A DNA stretch of 64,000 bases from Fen-1258 sp964441505 (lineage in GTDB: Bacteria > Bacteroidota > Ignavibacteria > Ignavibacteriales > Melioribacteraceae): contig CAYTUV010000003.1 of assembly GCA_964441505.1 (NCBI GenBank), positions 114,871 through 178,870 on the forward strand, given 5' to 3'. This document shows, one piece after another, positions 34,595 to 44,195 of the stretch. The notes beneath the pieces were generated by a model. The model had not been told where the DNA came from. It did no database searches and saw only the letters and a program-made list of their open reading frames with translations. A program made the position numbers and the translations under genes. Position 1 is the first letter of the stretch, and the number at the start of each line of letters is the position of its first letter.

Positions 34595-35806
34595 TCAGTA
34601 AGTAATTCTTTTAAAATCATTGCCGGAAGGATTCTGGAAAATGTTCAGCTCGAACTGTGGAGCCACGGCTAATATATGATCAAAAATATCCGATTGAATA
34701 TTTTCATACAAAATCCAGTCGGTTGTTTTTGTAAATACATAAATCTCAATGGGTAAACCCATTGGTGTAGCCTGCAGTTGACGCACCATGAAAGAGAGAT
34801 CAAGATTAATATCGTTTCTTTGTTTCAGATACTCGGTAAGGTAAAAGCGAAATGTTCCGATGTTAGTTAATCTTCTTTTATTTACAAGGGCAAACTCGTC
34901 ATCATCCTTCCCCAGATTGAATTCCTCTAACTCTTCTTTTTTTGAACGGATGTAATCGGAAATAAGATTAATCTTCTCGAAACGTTTGAGCATTTCATCT
35001 GTGCAGAATTTAATAGATGATTGATCAATATTTACTGAGCGCTTAATTCTGCGGGCGCCAGAAACCCTCATTCCCCTCCAGTTTTTGAATGAGTCTTCAA
35101 TTAATTTATAAGTCGGAATTGACGTAATAGTTTTATCCCAATTCTGAATCTTAATAACGGTGAGTGATATATCAATCACATCTCCATCGGCGCCAAACTT
35201 TGGTAATTCCACCCAATCTCCAACACGTACAAGATCATAGGAAGAAATTTGTATACTCGCAACAAATGAAAGTATCAAATCTTTGAAAAGAAGTGCGAGT
35301 ATAGCCGCAAAAACACCAAGTCCGGCAATTATTTCGAGAGGGGAACGACCAAGAATAATCCCCGATACAAGCATAATGCAGAATATGTAGACAACAATTT
35401 TGATTACCTGAACATATCCTTTGATCGGTCGCTCACGATGCTTGTCGTTTCTCTCATAAAGTTCGTTAGCGACAGTAAGAATTGTGGTGATTAAGAACAT
35501 GAAGTTCAGGACAAATAATATAGAGACTGACCGACTTATAAAACTATGCCATGTAGGTTCCAGGTATGAGAACGAATCAAGAACAAACAAAGGGGCAAAG
35601 AATGAAATTTTGTTCAATACTTTACTTGAAAGTATAACATCATCGATGTTGGTTGAAGTTGATTTTACTATTCTTCGTATGATGGGTATAATAATTTTCT
35701 TCAGAAAAAAATAGGAGAGCAGAGCCAATAGAAGAACAGCAAAAAATTTCACGTTGTTATCTATCCATGGATAAGGTGCCACCCAATTATGTAATTTCTC
35801 AATCAT
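34595..35806 (-). CDS. ybdG: MscS-type mechanosensitive channel (YbdG-like)
   Basis: 403 residues with about five membrane segments (to about 190), then the pore helix AGLGVFAAILALLFKDLILSF split across GLG/AAI, the MscS beta domain DLVRVGDWVELP, and the block NWRGMRVSGARRIKRS, which is characteristic of YbdG. The C-terminal part is longer than in MscS. It would relieve osmotic stress at the inner membrane. Single gene after the TPP-enzyme gene by 46 nt on the same strand. Confidence 0.85.
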   Translation of the reverse strand: MIEKLHNWVAPYPWIDNNVKFFAVLLLALLSYFFLKKIIIPIIRRIVKSTSTNIDDVILSSKVLNKISFFAPLFVLDSFSYLEPTWHSFISRSVSILFVLNFMFLITTILTVANELYERNDKHRERPIKGYVQVIKIVVYIFCIMLVSGIILGRSPLEIIAGLGVFAAILALLFKDLILSFVASIQISSYDLVRVGDWVELPKFGADGDVIDISLTVIKIQNWDKTITSIPTYKLIEDSFKNWRGMRVSGARRIKRSVNIDQSSIKFCTDEMLKRFEKINLISDYIRSKKEELEEFNLGKDDDEFALVNKRRLTNIGTFRFYLTEYLKQRNDINLDLSFMVRQLQATPMGLPIEIYVFTKTTDWILYENIQSDIFDHILAVAPQFELNIFQNPSGNDFKRITY

Positions 35807-36105
35807 TTATTCTCTATCATGTGAGCAATTTTATTTATCATTAAGTTACAAAATATTTTTAGGTTTTTTGTCGGAGGTAAAATAAAATTTACTTTATTTT
35901 ACACTCGTTTCGATATCGACGTTCATTTCGCGGTGGAATGAACATTTGGCGTCTGTTATTTTAATATTGCATATCAGATCCAGTATTAGAAACTTTGCAT
36001 AATACTACTCGGGCATAATTTTCCGGTTATTGGATGTATCGTTTTAGCCCGAGATTGGATCGATGCAACAATCTAATTAAATACTATTTTGCACAACATT
36101 TTATA

Positions 36106-37011
36106 ATGGAATTGATTTTGGAAAAAGGGAAAAATACAAGAGCTTATCTTGCACTCGGATCTATTTACATAGTATGGGGGACAACATATCTTGCAATCAG
36201 GATTGGAGTGGAGAATTTACCTCCCGTTTTGTTTACAGGATTACGTTGGCTGGCAGCCGGTCCAATAATGTTGCTATTTCTATTGAGTAAAAAATATAAA
36301 CTGCCGAATAAAAATGATATCCTACATCTTGGCATTAGCGGACTTCTGTTATTGGGTGGAGGAAATGGATTAGTGGTTTTTGCTGAACAGTCGGTACCGA
36401 GCGGATTGACGGCATTGCTCATCACAACAGTTCCGTTCTGGGTCGTTGGAATCGAGGCAATTCTTCCACTTGGAAAAAGAATTAATTCGACAATAATTGC
36501 CGGATTAATTCTAGGGTTGGTAGGTGTCTCTCTTATCTTTGGTGGAGATCTGAAAAGCCTTTTCGATTCATCTCATATTGGCGGCGTGATAGGGTTAATG
36601 TTTGCGGTTTTTCTCTGGTCGGCAGGAACACTTTATTCCAAATACAAAAAGGTAACGGTGCAGCCGTTAATGGGTGCAGCTACACAGATGATTATTGCAG
36701 GAGTTGTAATTACTGTCTTGGGATTAATTCTTGGTGAAGGAAGTAATTTCCATTTTACAACGAATGGCTTTTTTGCTTATCTCTATTTGGTGATCTTCGG
36801 ATCTTTGATTGGTTATAGCTCATATGTCTATGCAATAGCGCATCTTCCAATTTCGCTGGTAGCAACATACGCGTATGTCAATCCTATAATTGCATTATTT
36901 CTGGGGTGGCTGATACTTGATGAACAAATGTCATGGTGGATTGTGCTCGCCGCGGCGATTATTCTTGCCGGTGTTACTCTTGTAAAAAAGGGAAGTGAAA
37001 AGAATTTATAG
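36106..37011 (+). CDS. EamA-family (DMT) transporter
   Basis: 301 residues from ATG 36106, chosen because membrane helix 1 begins soon after (YLALGSIYIVWGTTYLAIR); an upstream ATG at 36034 gives an unlikely extension. Ten hydrophobic segments in two EamA repeats; FTGLRWLAAGPIM and AVFLWSAGTLYSKY mark the repeat starts. It probably exports an amino acid or metabolite, substrate unknown. Monocistronic; no clear ribosome site ahead of the ATG. Confidence 0.85.
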   Translation: MELILEKGKNTRAYLALGSIYIVWGTTYLAIRIGVENLPPVLFTGLRWLAAGPIMLLFLLSKKYKLPNKNDILHLGISGLLLLGGGNGLVVFAEQSVPSGLTALLITTVPFWVVGIEAILPLGKRINSTIIAGLILGLVGVSLIFGGDLKSLFDSSHIGGVIGLMFAVFLWSAGTLYSKYKKVTVQPLMGAATQMIIAGVVITVLGLILGEGSNFHFTTNGFFAYLYLVIFGSLIGYSSYVYAIAHLPISLVATYAYVNPIIALFLGWLILDEQMSWWIVLAAAIILAGVTLVKKGSEKNL

Positions 37012-37022
37012 ACTCATGAAAT

Positions 37023-37059
37023 GGGAACAGTTTCGATGATTAATAATCCAGCTGTTCCC
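37023..37059. terminator. Possible bidirectional terminator
   Basis: GGGAACAG (37023-37030) pairs perfectly with CTGTTCCC (37052-37059). It lies between the convergent EamA and secreted-protein genes; the loop is 21 nt and no long T-run follows. Confidence 0.5.
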
Positions 37060-37066
37060 GGTAAAA

Positions 37067-37504
37067 CTAATTGATGTTATTTAGCAAATAGCCTTTTTCT
37101 GTTTTAATGAAGGAAAATGCTGTAACTAATTTCTGATCGCCGCTGATAAAATTTACTTCAATTGAATAATTCTCATCAGCATCATTTTTTTTAGTCTCAA
37201 ATTTTCCGAACTCATGCTTTGAACTGAGATCAAGTAAAGCGGAGATTTTTTTGCAGATTCTCTTAACCTGATTAAGTTCATCTTTGCTGGCGGCGCTGAA
37301 GGAATCTTTTTGAATTCGGCTTTTATCATCTCCGTCATATGCAATCAATGCCGAGGCTTTTTCGTATGCCTTTGATTTGCTGTAATCCATTAGACTTGAT
37401 AATACATTCTTAACAGCAGTTTCTGCTCCTTGAGCAAGAACCAATTCTGAACTTGAGAAGTATAATATCCCAAATATCAATCCAAGTGTTACTAATCGCT
37501 TCAT
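37067..37504 (-). CDS. Secreted protein of unknown function
   Basis: 145 residues from ATG 37504, which has AGGAG 5 nt upstream. Signal peptide ends near LVLAQGAE. The mature part is helical first (VKNVLSSLMDYSKSKAYEKASAL) then beta-rich (YSIEVNFISGDQKLVTAFSFIKTEKGYLLNNIN). This resembles small periplasmic proteins of a nuclear-transport-factor-like shape, but I do not recognise a family. Monocistronic. Confidence 0.75.
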   Translation of the reverse strand: MKRLVTLGLIFGILYFSSSELVLAQGAETAVKNVLSSLMDYSKSKAYEKASALIAYDGDDKSRIQKDSFSAASKDELNQVKRICKKISALLDLSSKHEFGKFETKKNDADENYSIEVNFISGDQKLVTAFSFIKTEKGYLLNNIN

Positions 37505-37650
37505 TTTAGCTCCTGTCAAACTTGTGTCCAGTTATTGCTACGCATTCTGTTCATTCCATATGAAAATATTTTGTGGTACTTTATACAAACCTTGATTTCA
37601 GAACTATTTTCAGATGGTTGCACTCTATATAACCAACATTGATGCCACGA

Positions 37651-38424
37651 TTAAAATGTGAAGTGCTTAATCGCCTCACCCTGGCTGCCAATCTCAGTCA
37701 TCGCTTCAATACCGATATTCAAATGAAGATCGACAAAATTTTGAGTGACAGTTTTATCAGATTCTTCGGTTTTAATTCCTTCGGGGAACATTGGCAGATC
37801 GGAGACAAGTAAAAGAGCACCGCGGGCAATCTGATTTGCATAACCAACAATAAAGATTGTTGCGGTCTCCATATCAATTCCTATTGCACCAAGTTTTTTC
37901 AAATAAAGTTTGAACTCTTCATCCCACTCCCATAGCCGGCGGTTGGTTGTATAGATAACTCCGGTTCTATACTCAACATTTTTTGATACAATTTTATCTG
38001 AAACAAATTTGTGCAATTTGAACGATGGAAGTGCGGGGACTTCGGCAGGAAGATAATCATTACTTGTTCCATCACCTCTTATAGCGGCAATCGGCAGAAT
38101 AAAATGCCCGATTTCAGTTGAAGTTTTTAATCCTCCGCATTTGCCAAGGAATAAAACTCCCTTAGGCTGACGGGCTAGAAGCAGATCCATAACTGTAGCG
38201 GCATTGGCAGATCCGATTCCGAAATTTATTATTGAAAGCCCCGCACTATTAGTAGCCGACTGCATTGGTTTACCAATACCTTGAATATCACAATTAAATT
38301 TTTCTGCAAACTTTGTAACATAGTTTTGAAAATTTGTGAGTAACAAATAATCGCCAAAGTCATCAATATTGGTCCCGGTGTATCTCGGAAGCCAGTTCTG
38401 TGCGATTTCTAATTTGGTTTTCAT
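37651..38424 (-). CDS. amn: AMP nucleosidase
   Basis: 257 residues; the short form found in Bacteroidota, without the extra N-terminal domain of E. coli Amn. NFGIGSANAATVMDLL and FLGKCGGLK are the purine-phosphorylase-like fold motifs; GIDMETATIFIVGYA contains the conserved Met-Glu of the active site and LLVSDLPMFPEGIKT closes it. It hydrolyses AMP to adenine and ribose 5-phosphate. AAGGAG precedes the ATG. It starts 14 nt after the PAP2 gene, so the two form an operon. Confidence 0.93.
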   Translation of the reverse strand: MKTKLEIAQNWLPRYTGTNIDDFGDYLLLTNFQNYVTKFAEKFNCDIQGIGKPMQSATNSAGLSIINFGIGSANAATVMDLLLARQPKGVLFLGKCGGLKTSTEIGHFILPIAAIRGDGTSNDYLPAEVPALPSFKLHKFVSDKIVSKNVEYRTGVIYTTNRRLWEWDEEFKLYLKKLGAIGIDMETATIFIVGYANQIARGALLLVSDLPMFPEGIKTEESDKTVTQNFVDLHLNIGIEAMTEIGSQGEAIKHFTF

Positions 38425-38438
38425 AAGCTCCTTAATAT

Positions 38439-39032
38439 TTATCTGAATTTAATTCTTTCATATCTCTCTGTAATCTTTGTTTTATTTTTGGTGAAAAAAT
38501 TCTCAATATTAAGTACAATAAAGGCGAAGATATAACCAAAGAATAATCCAATTAATGCACCGCCAATTGCGTCTGAAGGATAATGCACTCCAACGTATGG
38601 TCTAGAGAATGCCTGCAGTATTGCGACCGTAAAGAAAGACCACTTCAATTTTGGATAAAGCTTTGCAAAAAACATTGCAGCAGCAAAGTTGTTAACTGCA
38701 TGTGAAGAGGGGAAAGAAAATGATTCTGTACATGTTACGAGCACGTTTAGATCAGTAAACACGTTACATGGTCTCAATCTTGCAAAAAGATTTTTCAAAA
38801 AGAAACTGCTGAATTGATCTGTTGTCACGATTAAAAGTATTAAAGCAACCGAGGCAATTCGTCCGATTCTGCCACCCCTGATTATCAGAATCAGAAATAA
38901 TATAATATAAGCGACATACCAATTTTTTACTTCCGTAATGAATGGAAAAAACTTATCAAAAAGTGGATTTGATAAATTCTGATTGATAAAGTGGAGCAGC
39001 CATGAATCCATATTGTAAAAAAAATCCAACAT
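38439..39032 (-). CDS. PAP2-superfamily phosphatase
   Basis: 197 residues with about five membrane helices. All three PAP2 motifs are canonical: KNLFARLRP, FPSSHAVN and SRPYVGVHYPSD. It probably dephosphorylates a lipid phosphate such as undecaprenyl pyrophosphate or phosphatidic acid at the membrane. It leads the amn gene by 14 nt. The ATG at 39032 has AGG at about 8 nt; an ATG seven codons in is an alternative. Confidence 0.9.
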   Translation of the reverse strand: MLDFFYNMDSWLLHFINQNLSNPLFDKFFPFITEVKNWYVAYIILFLILIIRGGRIGRIASVALILLIVTTDQFSSFFLKNLFARLRPCNVFTDLNVLVTCTESFSFPSSHAVNNFAAAMFFAKLYPKLKWSFFTVAILQAFSRPYVGVHYPSDAIGGALIGLFFGYIFAFIVLNIENFFTKNKTKITERYERIKFR

Positions 39033-39219
39033 TATATTGCCTATGAATAATTTGAATGTTTGATTATTAGATCAATTTTATTTATTTAACTGCTGAAAAT
39101 TTTGCTACTTGAGATAATGGAATCATGGGACTCGGGAAATATATGTTTTACCTGATTGAATCCAACGAAAAATTACAAAAAAATAAGAGAACCTACTTAA
39201 AAAATTCATTAAAGGAAGC

Positions 39220-41469
39220 GTGAACTCGACTAAAAATTTTAAAAGTACAGGCGAACTAAAAAGGTTTGAGTACTTTACGGAGGAGAGTAAGAAAGCACTG
39301 ATTGCTCCTTTTCAGGCTCTTGCCAAGTTTACTGCTGTTTCCGGCATAATCGCAATGGTTCTGGAAGTGCGGTATTTCTCCTCTCATAGTGTAGAAATTT
39401 ACCTTTCACGTCTCTCGGCTATACTTATAGCATTTTTACTCCTTGTGGTTTCTAATTCTGAATTTGGTAAAAAGCATCCTGTAATACTTGTACACATGCT
39501 TTTACTCTCCATCATCTGTTCGTTTGGTGTGATGATTTTTCTTATTCCCAAGACCCTAATTTTTAATTCTCACATTATTAGTCTAATAATTTTTACTGCG
39601 GCACTTTTTTTAAGCTGGGATGTCTCGAATCAGATAATCGTTTCCATCTACTATAATATAGTATTTGCCGCATCAATACTATTTAACACACAGCAGATGA
39701 AAATTTATATTCTGCCGAATATGCTCGAGTCGGTTATTCTTGTTCTGGTGATAAGTTTAATGGCAATAGTAGCAAGTTACATCAACTTCAGACTAAGGCA
39801 TGAATCTGTAGTCAAAACGTTTGAAGTCTCACAATCTGAAAGGAAATTCAGAAATCTATTTGAAAATTCTGTTGAGGGAATATTCCAATTTACACGCGAA
39901 GGTAAATTCATAACGATAAATCCTGCACTTGTAAAAATGTTAGGATATTCTTCCGAGGAAGAAATCAAAAAATTAAGATTAGCAGATGATGTTTTTAAGC
40001 GTAAGAGTGACTGGGAATTATTAAGTAAACTATTAGAGAAACAGGGCAAGGTCAGAAACTTTAGAGTACCATATAAAAAGAAAGACGGAATAGAAATTAC
40101 TGTAAGGATGAACGTCCGCACATTTGAAGATGAAGAAAATGGTCAGATAATTTACGAGGGAAGCCTTCAGGATATTACTCAGCAGGTTCAGGCGGAAAAT
40201 GAAAAACAAAAGGCGCTCGATGCTTTACGCGTTGAGAAGACAAAAGCCGATACCGCTGCAAAGAAGGCTCAACAAGAAAGTAATTTTAAGACGAAGTTTC
40301 TTGCAAACATGAGTCATGAAGTTCGTACACCAATGAATTCTGTAATGGGCTTTTTGACTCTTATCGAGAATGATCTTTTTGAAGATAAAAATGAATTGAA
40401 AACTTTTGCGCACGATGCCCGTTATGCTGCCGAATCATTGCTCGAGATTATCAATAACATACTCGATATATCAAAAATTGAGGCCGGTAAGATGGACCTT
40501 GACGAGATTGATTTCGATATCCGAGACGAAGTTAACAAAGCACTCTCAATCGTGAATCAATCTGCAAAGACTAAAGGATTGAAATTGGAATTCATGGTCT
40601 CTGATTCAATTCCACAAAAAGTTTACGGTGATCCGACACGCTACAGACAGATCATATTAAACCTTTTGAGCAACTCTGTAAAATTCACTGATCAGGGGAA
40701 AATTACACTGACTGTTGATGAGATATCACGAACAGAATCTATCATTGATTTATTAACAACTGTTCAAGACACAGGTACAGGAATTCCTAGCGATAAGCTT
40801 TCCGTTCTTTTCGAACCATACATTCAGGTGAAGAGTAAGAAAGGTACTAAAGAGGGAACTGGATTAGGCTTGGTTATCTCAAGAGAATTCGTAAAACTGA
40901 TGCACGGCGAAATTACTGTTGAAAGCAAAGTGGGTATAGGAAGTAAATTTACATTCAATGCAAAAATGAAATTACAACCAAATGCTGTTTTCGATTCCGC
41001 TACGCCTGAAGAGACTAAAATTGCCGTTCATGAAGAATTCCAGGCTAAGATAGATGCCACTACCCCTGTTGAAATTAGCACGCCAATTCAGTCGAAGAAG
41101 CGGATACTTTTGGTAGAAGATAATCCGATAAGCCAAAATCTTGAAATGAAAATTCTTAAAGAGGTTGGTTATAATGTCGAAGCGGTTTCAAGCGGACATG
41201 ATGCAATTCAATCGGCTATGACAGGTGCGTTCAATTTGATACTGATGGATGTGGAAATGACCGACATGGATGGAATCACAGCAACAAAAAAAATACGATT
41301 ACTCGAAGAGCCGGTTTCTAAAATTCCGATTATTGCGGTAACAGCACATTCAAGTATGAAGGACCGAGAAAAATGTCTTGCCGCCGGTATGGATGATTAT
41401 ATTGCAAAACCAATTAATATACACTTCTTAAAAATCACAATCGATCAATGGCTTAACGCCAGCAAGTAG
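39220..41469 (+). CDS. Hybrid sensor histidine kinase with receiver domain
   Basis: 749 residues from a GTG start with AAAGGAAG upstream. Six membrane segments (about 35-190), PAS domain (about 205-325), short coiled coil, HisKA with H366 in MSHEVRTPMN, HATPase_c with NLLSNSVKF and DTGTGIP, then a C-terminal receiver starting RILLVEDN near 628 with phospho-acceptor D677 in LILMDVEM and Lys in IAKPI. It may pass phosphate to an unlinked Hpt or regulator. The signal is unknown; the membrane part suggests a membrane-borne cue. Flanked by unrelated genes. Confidence 0.95.
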   Translation: MNSTKNFKSTGELKRFEYFTEESKKALIAPFQALAKFTAVSGIIAMVLEVRYFSSHSVEIYLSRLSAILIAFLLLVVSNSEFGKKHPVILVHMLLLSIICSFGVMIFLIPKTLIFNSHIISLIIFTAALFLSWDVSNQIIVSIYYNIVFAASILFNTQQMKIYILPNMLESVILVLVISLMAIVASYINFRLRHESVVKTFEVSQSERKFRNLFENSVEGIFQFTREGKFITINPALVKMLGYSSEEEIKKLRLADDVFKRKSDWELLSKLLEKQGKVRNFRVPYKKKDGIEITVRMNVRTFEDEENGQIIYEGSLQDITQQVQAENEKQKALDALRVEKTKADTAAKKAQQESNFKTKFLANMSHEVRTPMNSVMGFLTLIENDLFEDKNELKTFAHDARYAAESLLEIINNILDISKIEAGKMDLDEIDFDIRDEVNKALSIVNQSAKTKGLKLEFMVSDSIPQKVYGDPTRYRQIILNLLSNSVKFTDQGKITLTVDEISRTESIIDLLTTVQDTGTGIPSDKLSVLFEPYIQVKSKKGTKEGTGLGLVISREFVKLMHGEITVESKVGIGSKFTFNAKMKLQPNAVFDSATPEETKIAVHEEFQAKIDATTPVEISTPIQSKKRILLVEDNPISQNLEMKILKEVGYNVEAVSSGHDAIQSAMTGAFNLILMDVEMTDMDGITATKKIRLLEEPVSKIPIIAVTAHSSMKDREKCLAAGMDDYIAKPINIHFLKITIDQWLNASK

Positions 41470-41542
41470 ATTTACACATTTCTAAACTGATTTTATTTTT
41501 GATAAGTTTACACAACCGATTTAATAAACTTTAGGAATTAAT

Positions 41543-42763
41543 ATGCGCACACAAGATTATATTCTGCTTGAAGAAAAATACGGGGCACACAATTATCATC
41601 CACTTCCGGTTGTACTTTCTAAAGGTGAGGGTGTTTTTTTATGGGATGTTGAAGGAAAAAAATATTACGATTTTCTCTCCGCATATTCGGCAGTTAATCA
41701 AGGTCATTGCCACCCCAAAATTGTTAACGCAATGATAGAGCAGGCAAAGACATTGACACTGACATCACGAGCATTCTATAATGATACTCTCGGCTCATAC
41801 GAAAAATATATAACTGAATTTTTCGGATATGAAAAAGTACTCCCGATGAATTCCGGTGCAGAAGCAGATGAAACAGCACTCAAGCTTTGCAGAAGGTGGG
41901 CTTATGATAAAAAAGGCATCGCTGAAAATGAAGCAAAAATTATTGTGTGCGAAGGAAATTTTCACGGAAGAACTATTACCGTAATCTCAATGTCAAATGA
42001 TCCTGATTCATATAAAGGATTCGGACCTTTTACACCCGGATTCATCAAAATTCCTTACAATGATTTAAATGCACTCTCAAAAGCTTTAGAGGATCCAAAT
42101 GTTGCAGGATTTTTAGTTGAACCGATACAGGGTGAAGCCGGTGTTTTTGTTCCCGATGACGGATACATTTCTAAAGCATATGCAATGTGTAAATCGAAAA
42201 ATGTTTTGTTTATTGCCGATGAAGTTCAGACAGGATTGGCCAGGACGGGTAAAATGCTTGCATGCGATCATGAAAATGTTAAACCCGATATTTTAATATT
42301 GGGGAAAGCTCTTTCAGGAGGAACAATGCCTATCTCTGCTGTACTAGCAGATGATGAAGTGATGCTTGTAATTAAACCGGGTGAACATGGGTCTACATTT
42401 GGCGGAAATCCGCTGTCAGCTAAAGTTGCTGTAGCTGCGTTGCAAGTTCTCAAGGATGAAAAATTAGCTGAGAGCGCCGAGAGACTTGGAAAAATATTCC
42501 GTGATGAGATCGGCAAGATTAAATCTGATATGATTGAACTGATACGCGGCAAGGGACTATTAAACGCAATAGTAATCAAACCAAAGAATGGTAAAGAGGC
42601 TTGGGATGTGTGTCTAAAGATGCGCGATAACGGATTACTGGCAAAACCGACTCACGGGCATATCATTCGTTTCGCTCCTCCGTTGGTAATTACTGAAGAA
42701 CAAGTTAGAGAAGCAGTCAAAATTATTGAGAAGTCACTCAGAGAAATTAGTGAAGCTGTATGA
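41543..42763 (+). CDS. rocD: Ornithine aminotransferase
   Basis: 406 residues, class III PLP enzyme. The N-terminal YGAHNYHPLPVVLSKGEG and the block AYSAVNQGHCHPKI are typical of ornithine-oxo-acid transaminase. FHGRTI, DEVQTGLARTG and the PLP lysine in ILGKALSGG are visible, plus GGNPLSAKVA near the end. It converts ornithine and 2-oxoglutarate to glutamate semialdehyde and glutamate. TTTAGGAATTA lies upstream of the ATG. The following S1/P1 gene starts 54 nt later. Confidence 0.95.
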   Translation: MRTQDYILLEEKYGAHNYHPLPVVLSKGEGVFLWDVEGKKYYDFLSAYSAVNQGHCHPKIVNAMIEQAKTLTLTSRAFYNDTLGSYEKYITEFFGYEKVLPMNSGAEADETALKLCRRWAYDKKGIAENEAKIIVCEGNFHGRTITVISMSNDPDSYKGFGPFTPGFIKIPYNDLNALSKALEDPNVAGFLVEPIQGEAGVFVPDDGYISKAYAMCKSKNVLFIADEVQTGLARTGKMLACDHENVKPDILILGKALSGGTMPISAVLADDEVMLVIKPGEHGSTFGGNPLSAKVAVAALQVLKDEKLAESAERLGKIFRDEIGKIKSDMIELIRGKGLLNAIVIKPKNGKEAWDVCLKMRDNGLLAKPTHGHIIRFAPPLVITEEQVREAVKIIEKSLREISEAV

Positions 42764-42816
42764 TTTTTCGCTACCACTAAACAGAAAAGTTATTATTCAA
42801 TTACCGGGACGTTAAA

Positions 42817-43647
42817 TTGAAAAAAATATTCTCAACCACATTATTAATTATTCTTCTTCCAACAGTTCTAATCTTCGGTTGGGGAGATAAAGATCACAAA
42901 ATCATCGCGGCATTTGCAATGAAACAATTGCCTTCACAAATGAAATTTTCCGAAGAGTTTAAATCGGCTATCATAGAACATTCTGTAGACCCGGATAATC
43001 GTAAACGCGATGATAAATCGGAAGGATCTAAACATTTTATTGATATTGATTTCTATAAAGAGTTTTCTGATGGAATCGTCATCATGTCTCGAGATTCACT
43101 TAACAAATTATATGGTGAGCAAGTTGTTACAAAAGAAGGAATTCTTCCCTGGGCCACAGAGGTCACCTACTACAAATTAATGAAAGCGTTCAAAGAGAAA
43201 GACAAGGATAAAGTTCTTTTGTACGCTTCAGATCTTGCACACTATGTTGCCGATGGACACCAGCCGCTTCATGCCACAATAAATTACAACGGACAGCTAA
43301 GTGATCAGAAGGGGATCCATTTTCGTTATGAAATTGAGATGCTGGATAAGTATATGAACAGCATCGAGAAAAATTATGATGATCAGATACCATATTACGT
43401 TAACAGCATTCCGGCTCTGATCTTTAATTACATCGCTGAAGCGAATAATTATGTTGAGTTGATTATGTCTGCTGATAAATTTGCATATAAAAAGTCAGAT
43501 GGAAAATTCGGCAGCGAATACTACCGACTGCTCTGGTTCAAAACAAAATATGTGACACTTAATGAAATTAATTCCGCATCGTTAAGTTTGTCCTCACTAA
43601 TTTATTCTGCATGGATGGATGCCGGCAAACCGGTTTTTGAGAACTAA
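42817..43647 (+). CDS. S1/P1 nuclease / zinc-dependent phospholipase C family protein
   Basis: 276 residues from a TTG start. Signal peptide ends at LIFGWGDK, so the mature chain begins with Trp, which is a zinc ligand by its amino group in this family. Further ligand candidates are the His of DHKIIA, KHFIDIDFY, ASDLAHYVADGHQPLHA and GIHFRYEIEM. Expected to cleave phosphodiesters of nucleic acids or phospholipids outside the inner membrane; the three-zinc set looks complete. The stop codon overlaps the LOG-family gene start (TAATG). Confidence 0.88.
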   Translation: MKKIFSTTLLIILLPTVLIFGWGDKDHKIIAAFAMKQLPSQMKFSEEFKSAIIEHSVDPDNRKRDDKSEGSKHFIDIDFYKEFSDGIVIMSRDSLNKLYGEQVVTKEGILPWATEVTYYKLMKAFKEKDKDKVLLYASDLAHYVADGHQPLHATINYNGQLSDQKGIHFRYEIEMLDKYMNSIEKNYDDQIPYYVNSIPALIFNYIAEANNYVELIMSADKFAYKKSDGKFGSEYYRLLWFKTKYVTLNEINSASLSLSSLIYSAWMDAGKPVFEN

Positions 43648-44195
43648 TGCCAGCGAAAAAATTTGTTACTGTTTTTGGAAGTTCTATGCCCAGGCCGGGT
43701 GAAGTTGAATATGAGACTGCATTCCGGCTCGGTAAAAAATTAGCAGAGAAAAGTATCAATGTCTGCAGCGGTGGATTTCAGGGAATAATGGATGCCGTTT
43801 CCAAAGGTGCAGTTGAAAGCGGGGCTGAAGCAATTGGTGTTACGCTGGATATTTATAATGTAGCTGCAAGCAAACATCTCACCACACAAATTCAAACGCA
43901 TTCTCTTTTTGAACGGTTGACAAAACTTGTTGAAATAGGGGATGCGTTCATTGTATTGCAGGGAGGAACCGGAACCCTGCTGGAGTTATCTCTTGTCTGG
44001 GAATACATGAATAAAGGAATGATTCCTCTAAAACCGATTGCCTGTCATAGCTCATTATGGAATGATATTACTTCTGTTATGGAAAAACAGATCGAACGAG
44101 AGAAACGTAAAACCGGTTTGGTAAAATGTTTTCAGAATATTGATGAATGCGCCGAATTTATAATTGCAAATCTTACTCAACACGAAGTTTCTTAA
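43647..44195 (+). CDS. LOG-family protein (phosphoribohydrolase-like)
   Basis: 182 residues, Rossmann fold with FGSSMPRPGE, CSGGFQGIMDAVSKGA and the active-site LQGGTGTLLELSLVWEY (PGGxGTxxE of the LOG family with Gln for Pro). Members cleave nucleoside 5'-monophosphates to base and ribose 5-phosphate. It begins in the TAATG overlap with the S1/P1 gene, suggesting coupling, and its 3' end overlaps the convergent GT9 gene by 23 nt. In bacteria the role is usually nucleotide salvage or unknown. Confidence 0.9.
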   Translation: MPAKKFVTVFGSSMPRPGEVEYETAFRLGKKLAEKSINVCSGGFQGIMDAVSKGAVESGAEAIGVTLDIYNVAASKHLTTQIQTHSLFERLTKLVEIGDAFIVLQGGTGTLLELSLVWEYMNKGMIPLKPIACHSSLWNDITSVMEKQIEREKRKTGLVKCFQNIDECAEFIIANLTQHEVS